64,000 nt of DNA from SZUA-217 sp964194555 (GTDB taxonomy: Bacteria; Actinomycetota; Acidimicrobiia; Spongiisociales; ZC4RG35): positions 51,377-115,376 of the forward strand of contig CAXMMT010000005.1 in the NCBI GenBank assembly GCA_964194555.1, read 5' to 3'. Under the pieces are notes generated by a model. It was not told the DNA's origin. It searched no databases and was given only the letters and a program-made list of their open reading frames with translations. Positions 1 through 8,578 of this stretch are shown here, piece by piece. The translations under genes were made by a program, and so were the position numbers. Positions within the stretch are counted from its first letter, which is position 1. Each line of letters opens with the position of its first letter.

Positions 1-421
1 TCCCGTTTTCGATACGGCCGTTGGTCGAATCGGCGTGTATATCTGTTATGACCGACACTTCCCCGAGGGATGGAGGGCGCTCGGCCTCGCCGGAGCAAAG
101 ATCGTTTTCAACCCGGCAGCGACGACGCGGGGACATTCGAAGTATCTGTGGCAGTTGGAGCAGCCGGCGGCGGCCGTAGCCAACGAGTACTACATCGGTG
201 CCATCAACCGGGTGGGCGCAGAGAATCTCGAGGATACGGACTACTACGGATCTTCGTACTTCGTCGGTCCGCGGGGAAATATCATTGGAGAGACAGCCTC
301 GGATAGCGAGGATGAAGTCGTCGTTCGGGATCTCGACATGAGTCTTGTCAGCGAGGTTCGTCGTCATTGGGCCTTCTACCGGGATCGTCGTCCCGATAGC
401 TACGAGTCGCTCGGTGTGTGA
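1..421 (+). CDS. Carbon-nitrogen hydrolase (nitrilase / beta-ureidopropionase-like), C-terminal part
   Basis: The reading frame is open from base 2, so the start lies outside the window. It shows the nitrilase nucleophile motif GVYICYDRHFPE (Cys codon at 44-46), followed by a conserved FNPAATTRGHSKYLW block and the tail YRDRRPDSYESL typical of N-carbamoyl amino acid hydrolases and beta-ureidopropionases. These enzymes release CO2 and ammonia from N-carbamoyl compounds. The catalytic Glu and Lys would be in the missing N-terminal part. It heads an operon with purine-oxidising enzymes, so a ureido intermediate of nucleobase breakdown is a reasonable inferred substrate. The exact substrate cannot be told from this fragment. 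Confidence 0.85.
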   Translation, partial: PVFDTAVGRIGVYICYDRHFPEGWRALGLAGAKIVFNPAATTRGHSKYLWQLEQPAAAVANEYYIGAINRVGAENLEDTDYYGSSYFVGPRGNIIGETASDSEDEVVVRDLDMSLVSEVRRHWAFYRDRRPDSYESLGV

Positions 422-432
422 GTTTCCCTGCG

Positions 433-1065
433 ATGACTGATGTCATTGCCGAATTCACAGTCGAGCCCTTCGATGAGGGAAGTCCCGGGCCGCACGTGGT
501 CAAAGCAATCGATGCGGCAAAGGCGAGCGGCGTCGAAGTCTCCGTCGGCCCCTTTGGCACCAGGATCCAGGGAACCAAGGACGAGATAGTCGGTGCAGTT
601 GCAGCCGCCTTGGATGCCGGTCTCTCCGAAGGCGCCTCCCGCGTGACAGTAACGGTGACCAACCTGACCGCGATAGATGAATCTGCTTTTGGGCATCCCG
701 TTCTTGATGCCTTGCGACCGGTGCTCGAGGTGGTCGGAGCAGACCCCATCCCTCCCGGGTTGTTGTCAAGGACCGATGTTCCCATCGAGTGGGAGGGCGA
801 GGTGATCGGTGGCGTTCGGTTGCGGTCTCTCGAGGGTGCTGTGCCCCGCATGGCTGACCAGATTGCCGGAGAGCTCGGCGGGGAGCTATCGACGCTATCC
901 CGTGAGGAGAAACAGCAGGTGGTTCGAATGCTCAACGAGCGAGGGGCCTTCCTCTTCCGTGGCGCGGTCGAAGAGGTAGCCGACCTCATGGGTGTTAGCC
1001 GCATAACGATTTACAACTATCTCAATGCCACCCGCCGCGAAGCGACAGTCTCAGCACCTGATTGA
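433..1065 (+). CDS. Transcriptional regulator: thiamine-binding-like domain fused to YheO/DauR-type HTH
   Basis: About 210 residues. Residues 1-80 (MTDVIAEFTVEPFDEG, then GPFGTRIQG) resemble the MTH1187/YkoF thiamine-binding fold, a small ligand-binding domain. The C-terminal 50 residues (LSREEKQQVVRMLNERGAF, then EEVADLMGVSRITIYNYLN) match the helix-turn-helix of YheO/DauR regulators. The fusion suggests a ligand-responsive regulator of the surrounding operon (inference). An upstream GTG at 418 overlaps the previous stop, but ATG 433 gives the canonical N-terminus of the domain. A palindrome at 1076-1092 just after the gene is a candidate binding site. Confidence 0.75.
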   Translation: MTDVIAEFTVEPFDEGSPGPHVVKAIDAAKASGVEVSVGPFGTRIQGTKDEIVGAVAAALDAGLSEGASRVTVTVTNLTAIDESAFGHPVLDALRPVLEVVGADPIPPGLLSRTDVPIEWEGEVIGGVRLRSLEGAVPRMADQIAGELGGELSTLSREEKQQVVRMLNERGAFLFRGAVEEVADLMGVSRITIYNYLNATRREATVSAPD

Positions 1066-1075
1066 CATTTTGTTA

Positions 1076-1092
1076 ACCATGATGATCATGGT
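1076..1092. promoter_or_regulatory. Perfect 17-bp palindrome, candidate operator
   Basis: The sequence is ACCATGAT, a single G, then ATCATGGT: eight-base arms with perfect symmetry. It lies 10 bp after the regulator's stop and 80 bp before the amidohydrolase start, in the longest gap of this operon. That position fits an operator for the HTH protein encoded immediately upstream. Binding is inferred. Confidence 0.5.
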
Positions 1093-1171
1093 GCATGCAG
1101 AGGCTCGATCCAGTCTCGGGCAGCACCTGACGCGTCCGCAACGTGAGCTATGCGCCTCATAGGATGCCGGC

Positions 1172-2536
1172 GTGGCTTCACTTCTGGTCAAGAACGCGCT
1201 GGTTCTGGCAACAATGGACGACGATGGGACGGAAATCGAGAACGGCGGGCTGTATGCCGTGGATGGTTTCATCGAACAAATCGGTCCGAGCCCTGATCTT
1301 CCGGACACCGCCGATGAGGTGCTCGACTTCTCGGGCCATGTTGTTATTCCGGGGCTGATCAACACCCACCATCACTTCTATCAGACGCTGACCCGAGCGG
1401 TCCCCGGCGCCCAGAACGTCGAGCTCTTCGATTGGCTGCGGACGCTCTATCCCATCTGGGCGAGAATGAACCCGGAGCATGTGCGACTCTCCACTCAGGT
1501 CGCTCTCGCCGAACTTGCACTGAGCGGATGTACGACGTCATCTGATCACCAGTATCTGTTTCCAAATGGCTCCAGGCTCGACGATCAGTTCGAGGCCGCC
1601 GGGCCGATCGGGGTTCGTTTCCATGGGTCACGCGGCTCGATGAGCTTGGGTGAGTCGAAGGGCGGTTTGCCACCCGATTCCGTTTGTGAAGACGAGGACT
1701 CGATTCTCGAGGACACCGAACGTGTCATCAATGAATTTCACGATCCCGACCCTGGAGCCATGTTTCGTGTGGTCTCGGCGCCGTGCTCGCTATTCTCGGT
1801 TACCCCAGACCTAATGCGCGAAGCAGCCGATCAGGCTCGGAATCATGGAGTGCATCTTCACACCCATGTTGCGGAGACGCTCGACGAGGACCAGTTCTGT
1901 CTTGATTCTTTCGGGATGCGACCGGTAGAGATGATGGAAGATCTCGGGTGGGTTGGTGATGACGTTTGGTTTGCACACGGGATCCATGTCAGTGACGCCG
2001 AGATCGGCCGTATGGCCAGGAGCGGCACAGGTGTCGCCCATTGCCCATCCTCCAACATGCGTCTTTCAACGGGTATCGCTCCGGTGCGGAAGTACTTGAG
2101 TGCTGGAGTTCGCTTGGGCATCGGTGTCGATGGATCGGCGAGCAACGACGGGAACCACCTGCTGGGCGAGGCACGTCAGACGATGTTGTTAGCGCGACTG
2201 GCGTCGGCTGCCTCCCTGGGGGGTGGTGAGATGCTCACGGCTCGAGAAGCACTGCGCATGGCAACTCGAGGTGGCGCCGCTGTGCTTGGCAGGGATGACG
2301 TCGGTTCGCTCGAGCCCGGAAAGTGCGCCGACTTCGTTGCCGTGTCGATGGATCGTATCGAATATGCCGGTGGCCTTCACGACCCCATCGCGGCTCTCTT
2401 GTTTGCGACGCCTAGGAACGTCGACCACAACTACGTACATGGCCGGGCGGTTGTCAAGGATGGCAATCTGATCGGTGTGGAGCTCTCCGGGCTTGTCGAA
2501 AGTCACAACCGAGCAGCCAAGAAACTATTGGATTAG
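1172..2536 (+). CDS. 8-oxoguanine deaminase / hydroxydechloroatrazine-hydrolase-like amidohydrolase
   Basis: 454 residues, the usual length of the TrzN/AtzB/SsnA branch of the amidohydrolase superfamily. The first metal motif is NTHHHFYQTLTR (His66/His68), followed by HLHTHVAET, WFAHGIH and GIGVDGSASNDG, which supply the other metal ligands and the catalytic Asp. Enzymes of this branch deaminate 8-oxoguanine to urate or remove amino groups from triazines. With xanthine dehydrogenase genes directly downstream, a role in feeding oxidised purines into urate is likely. GTG start with AGGA upstream. Guanine deaminase activity is an alternative. Confidence 0.85.
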   Translation: MASLLVKNALVLATMDDDGTEIENGGLYAVDGFIEQIGPSPDLPDTADEVLDFSGHVVIPGLINTHHHFYQTLTRAVPGAQNVELFDWLRTLYPIWARMNPEHVRLSTQVALAELALSGCTTSSDHQYLFPNGSRLDDQFEAAGPIGVRFHGSRGSMSLGESKGGLPPDSVCEDEDSILEDTERVINEFHDPDPGAMFRVVSAPCSLFSVTPDLMREAADQARNHGVHLHTHVAETLDEDQFCLDSFGMRPVEMMEDLGWVGDDVWFAHGIHVSDAEIGRMARSGTGVAHCPSSNMRLSTGIAPVRKYLSAGVRLGIGVDGSASNDGNHLLGEARQTMLLARLASAASLGGGEMLTAREALRMATRGGAAVLGRDDVGSLEPGKCADFVAVSMDRIEYAGGLHDPIAALLFATPRNVDHNYVHGRAVVKDGNLIGVELSGLVESHNRAAKKLLD

Positions 2537-2550
2537 TTAGCTTTCGTTCG

Positions 2551-3354
2551 ATGGACTTTGCCTCTCCCCGAGATCTCAACGAAGCCCTCGCCGCCAAGTC
2601 CGCGGCGCCGGATGCGGTTTTTCTGGCAGGAGGCACCGATCTCATGGTGGGGGTCAATCTGGCCCACTATCGACCAGTGTCTGTGATTGGCCTTCGTCGC
2701 GTCGAAGAGATCCAAGACATCGGCACCGAGCGTATAGGCGCGGGGGTCACGTGGGCCCGGCTCGAGAAGGACTCCCATCGAGGGCTTGCTCAAGCGGCGC
2801 GCACCGTTGGATCACCCCAGATAAGAGCTGCGGGCACCATTGGCGGAAATATCGGGACGGCAAGTCCGGCCGGCGATGGTCTGCCCTGGATAGCGGCGCT
2901 CGATGCAGGCATCGAGTTGGCTTCGAGCGACCGGGGAAAGCGTGTGGTGCCCTGGAAGGACTTCTTCGTGGGCGTGAAGCGCACCTCGATTGCCCCTGAC
3001 GAGCTGATCACCGGTGTCGTCCTGCCCGACGAAGTGCCTGAGATAGAGGAGTTCGCCAAAATAGGGGTTCGCAGAGCGATGGTGATATCGACGGTGAACT
3101 GCGTTGTGATGCGGATCGACGGTGCTTTTCGGGTTGCGCTCGGGTCAGTGGCCCCGACCCCTATACGTGTGTACGAGGCCGAAGCGATGCTTAATGCCGA
3201 GTCCTCGCCCTCGGTTGAGGCCATTGCCGAGTTCGGGCGGCTTGTCTCTCAGGAGGTGAGTCCTATCACCGATCATCGTTCGACGGAGGCCTACCGCCGT
3301 CACGCCGCGGGAGTGCTGGCTCAGCGTCTGGTAAGGAGGTGTCTGGCCGCATGA
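2551..3354 (+). CDS. Xanthine dehydrogenase FAD-binding subunit (CoxM/XdhB family)
   Basis: 267 residues. The N-terminal FAD site reads FLAGGTDLMV, the second FAD loop GTIGGNIGTASPAGDG. A CO-dehydrogenase-flavoprotein C-terminal domain covers roughly residues 165-265. The subunit passes electrons from the 2Fe-2S subunit to FAD and on to NAD or another acceptor. It starts 14 bp after the amidohydrolase and overlaps the next gene by 4 bp (ATGA), so the three subunits are translationally coupled. Gene order M-S-L is that of the CO dehydrogenase/xanthine dehydrogenase family. The substrate is inferred from the neighbouring purine deaminase. Confidence 0.88.
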   Translation: MDFASPRDLNEALAAKSAAPDAVFLAGGTDLMVGVNLAHYRPVSVIGLRRVEEIQDIGTERIGAGVTWARLEKDSHRGLAQAARTVGSPQIRAAGTIGGNIGTASPAGDGLPWIAALDAGIELASSDRGKRVVPWKDFFVGVKRTSIAPDELITGVVLPDEVPEIEEFAKIGVRRAMVISTVNCVVMRIDGAFRVALGSVAPTPIRVYEAEAMLNAESSPSVEAIAEFGRLVSQEVSPITDHRSTEAYRRHAAGVLAQRLVRRCLAA

Positions 3355-3812
3355 GCATCACATTCTCGATCAACGGTGAGTCGAGAACGTCGTCGGCTGC
3401 CGGCTTCGAGAGCCTTCTTCGTGTTCTTCGCGACGATCTCAACTTGCCGGGTTCGAAGAACGCCTGTGAGCAGGGAGAATGCGGATCTTGCACTGTTCTC
3501 CTCGATGGTGCTCTTGTCTGCTCTTGTTTGGTGATGATCGGTGACTGTGAGGGCACTGATATCACCACGGTGGAAGGCCTCGCCGATGGCGATGTACTTC
3601 ATTCGGTTCAAGCAGCGATGGTCGCCGAGGGTGGGGTGCAATGTGGATTCTGCACGCCTGGGATCGTCGTCACCGGTGCGCATCTGCTCGAGCAAAACCC
3701 GAATCCGTCGGAGGACGAAATACGCGAAGCGTTGTCGGGGGTTCTCTGCAGGTGCACCGGTTATGGCCGTATCCTCGAGGCTTTCGAAAAGCTGTCAGGG
3801 AGCTACCAGTGA
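3351..3812 (+). CDS. Xanthine dehydrogenase 2Fe-2S subunit (CoxS/XdhC family)
   Basis: 153 residues. It has a plant-type ferredoxin motif (CEQGECGSCTVLLDG) near residues 40-55 and the second cluster motif CGFCTPG followed by CRCTGYGRI, so both 2Fe-2S clusters of the family are present. ATG 3351 is chosen because it overlaps the previous stop and has AAGGAGGT at 3333-3340. A GTG at 3339 lies inside that Shine-Dalgarno and is unlikely. The protein carries electrons from the molybdenum centre to FAD. Confidence 0.92.
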   Translation: MSITFSINGESRTSSAAGFESLLRVLRDDLNLPGSKNACEQGECGSCTVLLDGALVCSCLVMIGDCEGTDITTVEGLADGDVLHSVQAAMVAEGGVQCGFCTPGIVVTGAHLLEQNPNPSEDEIREALSGVLCRCTGYGRILEAFEKLSGSYQ

Positions 3813-6028
3813 CGACACAAACAGGATCTCGTGTGGCCGGTGGCGTGGGTCAGAGCGTTGCCAGGCCTGACGGCGTTCCGAAAGTCACCGGCAACTTCGC
3901 CTATGCCTCCGATCTCGTGGCGGATCGCATGCTCTGGGGGGCAACCCTTCGTAGCCCCCATGCTCGAGCGCGCCTGGTTGCCCTTGACACCGCGCCTGCA
4001 CTTGCCATGGCAGGTGTCCGCGCAGTGCTCAGTCAGGAAGACGTGCCGGGCGCTCTCACATTCGGCCTGGAGCACCAGGACCAGCCTGTTTTCTGCGATG
4101 GCGAGGCCCGGTTTTGGGGTGAAGCCGTCGCTGTGGTCGCCGCCGACGATCCGGAAACGGCCCGAAACGCCATCGATGAGATCGTCATTGAATGGGAGTC
4201 GCTCGATCCGCTTGTCAACCCCGAACTAGCCGAAGAACAGGGATCGGTATTCCGCGAGATGAAGATTCGCCGGGGAAATCCGAATGCTGTGGGCGAGATT
4301 GTCATCGAGGGCTACTACGAGACAGGGACTCAAGATCAGGCACCCCTCGGGCTCGAGGCCGGCATTGCAATCCCCGACGGCGAAGGTGGGCTCGACCTCC
4401 ATGTGACCACGCAATGGGTTCATGCGGACCATCGTCAGATCGTTGCCTGTTTGGGTGTGCCGGATGACATGGTGCGATGTCACCCGGTGGGCATGGGCGG
4501 TGCGTTTGGCGCTCGCGAGGACATCTCGCTTCACATTCACATCGCGCTGCTGGCCCAGCGAACCGGGCTCCCTGTGAAGATGGTCTACGACCGGTCGGAG
4601 TCGTTCGTCGGGCATGTCAAACGTCATCCTTCGCGCATGTGGTATCGCCACGAAGCAACCGCAGACGGCACCCTCGTCAAGGTTTCGGCGCGTCTCCTGC
4701 TCGATGGTGGCGCTTATGCGCACACCAGTTCGGCGGTTATTGCCAACGCCGCTTTCTTCGCGGTCGGTCCCTACAGATGCGACAACGTCTTCGTCGATGC
4801 TGCCGTGGTCAAGACGAATAACCCGCCGTGCGGTGCAATGCGTGGATTTGGCGCGGTGCAGACGTGTTTTGCCTACGAAAGCCAGATGGATCGTCTGGCT
4901 GAGACCGTTGGAATGCGCCCATTGGAGCTGCGCCGCCACAACGTCCTCGTGCCTGGGGATCCGTTGAACACCTCCGGTCAGATAATCCCCGAATCACTGC
5001 CAACTCTCGAGGTCATCGATGCCCTTGACTCCATTCCGATGCCGGAGCCACTTGCCGATGACGATCCGCTCCATATGCCGGGAGGCACCGGTCTCACGAC
5101 TCCACCCTCAGCCGTTGTTCGTGGCGTTGGATATGCGGTGGGTTTGAAGAACATGGCGTTCTCAGAGGCTTTCGACGACTTTGCCGAGGCTCGAGTCGTA
5201 CTCACCTCTTCTGGCGCCGAAGTGCACACGGCGGCGGTAGAAGTGGGCCAGGGCCTTGTCACACTCTGCCAGCAAATCGTTCGGACAGTGCTGGAGACTG
5301 AGAGTGTGGCGGTGATCTGGAATGACACGTCGTCGATCGGTTCGGCCGGATCGACTTCTGCTTCGCGGCAGACCCAGATGACCGGAGGGGCGGTGCACGC
5401 TGCAGCCGTCGGTCTTCGCGACGAGATCCTTTCAGATCACGACGGTGACGAGTTACTAGGTGATGGTGTCTACAGGAATGGCGACCTCGTGGTCTCGCTC
5501 GCTCAAGTCTGCGCCAACGGCCCGGTCGATCATTGGGTGCGATTCCGACACCCACCCACCGAAGAGCCAGACGAGAATGGTCAGGGCAACGTGTACGCCG
5601 GCTTTGCTGTGGCTGCCCATCGCGCTGTCGTTGATGTGGACCCTGAATTGGGTCTTGTCAGGGTTGTACGCGTGGACACCGCGCAAGACGTCGGAAAGGC
5701 GCTCAATCCTCAGGCTCTCATCGGCCAACTGGAAGGTGGGATCATGCAGGGTGTCGGTCTGGCTTTGATGGAGGAACTGATCATCGACGACGGGATCATC
5801 AAAAACCCCACCTTCACCGACTATCTGTTGCCCACTTTTCTCGACGCCCCGCCGGTGGAGGCCCGCATCATCGAAGAGCCCGACAGTTGGGGGCCATTTG
5901 GGGCCAAGGGCGCCGGAGAACCGCCGACGGTCAGTTCCACGCCTGCCGTCGTCGCCGCCATTCGCGCGGCGACAGGAAAGGCGCTACATCGTGCACCTGT
6001 CCGGCCAGAGGACATAGTTGGGCTCTGA
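3809..6028 (+). CDS. Xanthine dehydrogenase molybdopterin-binding subunit
   Basis: 739 residues from GTG 3809, which overlaps the previous stop (GTGA). The frame stays open upstream to 3641, but that part overlaps the 2Fe-2S gene. Visible signatures: GVPKVTGNFAYASDL at the N-terminus, GMGGAFGAREDIS (cofactor loop), PCGAMRGFGAVQ, and GAKGAGEPPTVSSTP near the C-terminus, whose Glu is the catalytic base of the family. It hydroxylates a purine-type heterocycle with water-derived oxygen. The family also includes aldehyde, nicotinate and CO oxidases; the adjacent 8-oxoguanine-deaminase-like gene favours a purine substrate. Confidence 0.88.
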   Translation: MTTQTGSRVAGGVGQSVARPDGVPKVTGNFAYASDLVADRMLWGATLRSPHARARLVALDTAPALAMAGVRAVLSQEDVPGALTFGLEHQDQPVFCDGEARFWGEAVAVVAADDPETARNAIDEIVIEWESLDPLVNPELAEEQGSVFREMKIRRGNPNAVGEIVIEGYYETGTQDQAPLGLEAGIAIPDGEGGLDLHVTTQWVHADHRQIVACLGVPDDMVRCHPVGMGGAFGAREDISLHIHIALLAQRTGLPVKMVYDRSESFVGHVKRHPSRMWYRHEATADGTLVKVSARLLLDGGAYAHTSSAVIANAAFFAVGPYRCDNVFVDAAVVKTNNPPCGAMRGFGAVQTCFAYESQMDRLAETVGMRPLELRRHNVLVPGDPLNTSGQIIPESLPTLEVIDALDSIPMPEPLADDDPLHMPGGTGLTTPPSAVVRGVGYAVGLKNMAFSEAFDDFAEARVVLTSSGAEVHTAAVEVGQGLVTLCQQIVRTVLETESVAVIWNDTSSIGSAGSTSASRQTQMTGGAVHAAAVGLRDEILSDHDGDELLGDGVYRNGDLVVSLAQVCANGPVDHWVRFRHPPTEEPDENGQGNVYAGFAVAAHRAVVDVDPELGLVRVVRVDTAQDVGKALNPQALIGQLEGGIMQGVGLALMEELIIDDGIIKNPTFTDYLLPTFLDAPPVEARIIEEPDSWGPFGAKGAGEPPTVSSTPAVVAAIRAATGKALHRAPVRPEDIVGL

Positions 6029-7589
6029 TGCGGCGGCCAACTCGAGCGGCTCGCCGGACAGTGAGCGTCCCCAGGTCGGTACCCTCGTCCGGTATATGAC
6101 CAACTCGCCGTCCTCAGCGAGTCTCTTCCCCGATGTCGAAGATGAGCAGGCGCTGGACAACGCCGTGGCCCGGTTCAGGGAGCGCAACATCCTGTTTCCC
6201 ACATTTGCCGAGATGGCCGACCCAACCTTGGCTCCGGCGTCGGTTCACCGTGCCCTCGACCAGGTGGGTCCGGATGTTCCTGATCCACTGAACCTCTGGC
6301 GAGTGAACTGGTACAACGGAGGCGATAGGACTTCTCGCGTCGATGTGCCGGAGTATCTGGAATTGACCGGAGAGCTGACTGGTGTCGATGCCACGATCTT
6401 GATTGCCTTGGGCAACCGTTTCCCGATGATCCGTTCGCACAAGGTCCTCGCTGCCTTCGCCTGCCTGGCCCCGCGTATTGTCACTGGGGCGTTTGATCCG
6501 ACTTCGCACCGGGCCATATGGCCTTCAACGGGCAACTATGCCCGGGGCGGTGTCGCCATCAGCCGAATCATGGGCTGTCGTGGTGTTGCGGTCCTCCCCG
6601 AAGGCATGAGCCAGGAGCGATTTGACTGGCTGGACGAATGGACCGAGGAGCCGGAGGACATCATTCGCACGACCGGTACCGAGTCCAATGTCAAGGAGAT
6701 CTATGACGCCTGCAACGAGCTGGCCGAGGACTCCACCAATGTGATCCTCAATCAGTTCTCCGAGTTCGCCAACCATCTCGGGCACTATCGAGTGACGGGG
6801 ACGGCCCTCGATCACGTCTGCGAAGATGCCGGTGGGGGAAGGCTCGCCGCCTTTGTCTCGGCTTCAGGCTCGGCCGGTACGCTCGGTGCTGGTGACTATC
6901 TAAAGGAGAGGCACGGCTGTCGGATCGTCCCGGTGGAGGCGCTGGAGTGCGCAACGATGCTCTACAACGGGTACGGGGAGCACAATATCCAGGGCATTGG
7001 AGACAAGCACATACCCCTGATTCACAACGTCACGAACTCCGACGACGTGGTCGGCATCAGCGACCAGGCCACGGACACCCTTCTCTTGTTGTTCAACACC
7101 GACGTTGGCAAGAAGCACCTGGTGGGCAAGGGCGTGGATCCAGAAACGGTGGAGAGCCTGCGCCATCTGGGTCTCAGTTCGATCGCCAATCTGCTCGCTT
7201 CGATCAAAGTCGCCAAGTTCCACGGATACGGCTCCGGGGACGTGATCGTCACCGTGGCCACGGATGGTCAGGAGCTCTATAGGTCAGAGATGGACAAATT
7301 CGTCCAGCGGGATCACGGAGGGGAGTTTGATGACTCGGCTGCCGCAGCGTCTCACGCACGATTTCTCGAAGGTACCGACACCGATCATGTCTTGGAGTTG
7401 GGCGATGTTGGTCGCCGAAGGATTTTCAACCTCGGCTATTACACGTGGGTTGAGCAGCAGGGTATCGATTTCGAGGACTTCGAGGCCCGTCGTGACCAGA
7501 CGTTCTGGAAGGGTCTGCATCCGCTCATCGAGCAGTGGGACTCGATGATCGATGAGTTCAACGCACGCACAGGGGCCACCTACGGCTGA
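6018..7589 (+). CDS. Fold-type II PLP-dependent enzyme (cysteine synthase / diaminopropionate lyase-like)
   Basis: Up to 523 residues. The PLP Lys is probably in PMIRSHKVLAAFA, followed by a substrate loop WPSTGNYARGG (compare SSGNHG in threonine dehydratases) and a phosphate-binding SASGSAGTLGAGDYLK. It is longer than cysteine synthase or diaminopropionate ammonia-lyase and I cannot assign a named family. It overlaps the xanthine dehydrogenase gene by 11 bp if TTG 6018 is used; ATG 6096 is an alternative start. Its place at the end of the operon suggests it acts on an amino acid released after ring opening (inference). Confidence 0.75.
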   Translation: MGSDAAANSSGSPDSERPQVGTLVRYMTNSPSSASLFPDVEDEQALDNAVARFRERNILFPTFAEMADPTLAPASVHRALDQVGPDVPDPLNLWRVNWYNGGDRTSRVDVPEYLELTGELTGVDATILIALGNRFPMIRSHKVLAAFACLAPRIVTGAFDPTSHRAIWPSTGNYARGGVAISRIMGCRGVAVLPEGMSQERFDWLDEWTEEPEDIIRTTGTESNVKEIYDACNELAEDSTNVILNQFSEFANHLGHYRVTGTALDHVCEDAGGGRLAAFVSASGSAGTLGAGDYLKERHGCRIVPVEALECATMLYNGYGEHNIQGIGDKHIPLIHNVTNSDDVVGISDQATDTLLLLFNTDVGKKHLVGKGVDPETVESLRHLGLSSIANLLASIKVAKFHGYGSGDVIVTVATDGQELYRSEMDKFVQRDHGGEFDDSAAAASHARFLEGTDTDHVLELGDVGRRRIFNLGYYTWVEQQGIDFEDFEARRDQTFWKGLHPLIEQWDSMIDEFNARTGATYG

Positions 7590-7602
7590 TCATGTGTATT
7601 AA

Positions 7603-7770
7603 CGAAAGAAACACCACCGGGCTCAACACGACGGTGGCTGGAAATATGTGAAACGTCGCGACGGATTCGCTTTCACCAGCCCCCTCGAACACATCTACAC
7701 CACATCAGGAATCCCACCGCCCGACTCAGGCGAGGAAACCATATTGACGTATATCAATATGAAGGGGTAA
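7603..7770 (+). pseudogene. Remnant of a DUF222/HNH endonuclease C-terminus
   Basis: A stop-free frame without a start codon encodes KKHHRAQHDGGWKYVKRRDG and then FTSPLEHIYTTSGIPPPDSG. The HHR...H-GGW pattern followed by a TSP..H.YTT segment is the usual C-terminal end of the HNH nuclease domain in DUF222-type proteins, which are common and often mobile in Actinomycetota. The rest of the gene is absent and a stop codon interrupts at 7600. I read it as a decayed fragment. The arsM upstream region overlaps its last codons. Confidence 0.55.
7741..7760. promoter_or_regulatory. ArsR-type palindrome upstream of arsM
   Basis: Perfect inverted repeat: arms ATATTGA and TCAATAT separated by CGTATA, 50 bp before the arsM start. 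ATTGA-n6-TCAAT is a typical operator of ArsR/SmtB arsenic repressors. No arsR gene is in the window, so a repressor encoded elsewhere is inferred. Confidence 0.6.
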
Positions 7771-7810
7771 GTTGGTATCGACAGACGTCGATACGGTTGG
7801 AGGTTTCGAA

Positions 7811-8578
7811 ATGACGGATTCCATTGCGGGCCTACGTGAAGAGGTGCGGCAGCGTTATGCAGACGCTGCTCGCAGCGTGGAGGCCTCAACTTGTGACTCC
7901 GACTGTTGCGCGCCAAGCATGGCCCGGGCTTTCGAGACTGCCGACTCAGGCGACTTCGGTAAGTGGCTCTACCAATCTGACGATTTGTCCAGTATTCCGG
8001 AAGGGGCTGCCTTGGCTTCCCTCGGGTGCGGGAACCCGACCGCAGTGGCTGAATTGAACCAAGGAGAAACCGTTCTCGACCTTGGGTCGGGTGCGGGAAT
8101 CGATGTCCTGCTGTCAGCCAAGCGGGTTGGGCCAAGCGGGTTTGCCTACGGGCTCGACATGACCGACGAGATGCTCGACCTCGCCCGAGAGCATCAGGCC
8201 GATGCCGGCGCAACCAACGTCGAATTCCGCAAGGGGGTCGTCGAGGACATCCCACTCGAGGATGGTGCGGTGGACGTGGTCATATCGAACTGTGTCATCA
8301 ATCTGTCGACCGACAAGCCGGCTGTCTTCTCAGAGATCCAACGGGTGCTCAAGTCGGGTGGTCGGATCGGCATTACCGACGTGGTCGCCGACAACCAGTT
8401 GTCCGAGGCCGAACGACTCGAGCGAGGTAGCTGGGTCGGATGCATCGCCGGTGCGCTGAGCTTCGCTGACTATGAGGCCGGCCTGGCCAATGCAGGGTTC
8501 TCGGACATTTCAATCGAACCCACCCACAGCGTCGCCGAAGGCATGCACTCGGCGATCATCAAGGCAACCAAGGACTAG
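7811..8578 (+). CDS. arsM: Arsenite S-adenosylmethionine methyltransferase
   Basis: 255 residues from ATG 7811, preceded by GGAGGT with a 6-bp spacer; a longer frame starting at TTG 7772 is rejected. The cysteines for As(III) binding are present: STCDSDCCAPS near the N-terminus, SLGCGNPTA before the SAM site, and SNCVINLS. The SAM-binding loop is VLDLGSGAGID. ArsM methylates arsenite to volatile or less retained forms in the cytosol. The upstream palindrome suggests arsenic-inducible control. Its TAG stop codon is formed by the end of the inserted repeat at 8576-8739. Confidence 0.93.
   Translation: MTDSIAGLREEVRQRYADAARSVEASTCDSDCCAPSMARAFETADSGDFGKWLYQSDDLSSIPEGAALASLGCGNPTAVAELNQGETVLDLGSGAGIDVLLSAKRVGPSGFAYGLDMTDEMLDLAREHQADAGATNVEFRKGVVEDIPLEDGAVDVVISNCVINLSTDKPAVFSEIQRVLKSGGRIGITDVVADNQLSEAERLERGSWVGCIAGALSFADYEAGLANAGFSDISIEPTHSVAEGMHSAIIKATKD

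Noticed and set aside
348..1004. Long open frame (218 codons) on the minus strand opposite the regulator
   Set aside because: It lies entirely antisense to a better-supported gene and its low-complexity Ser/Pro/Arg composition is typical of a shadow frame.
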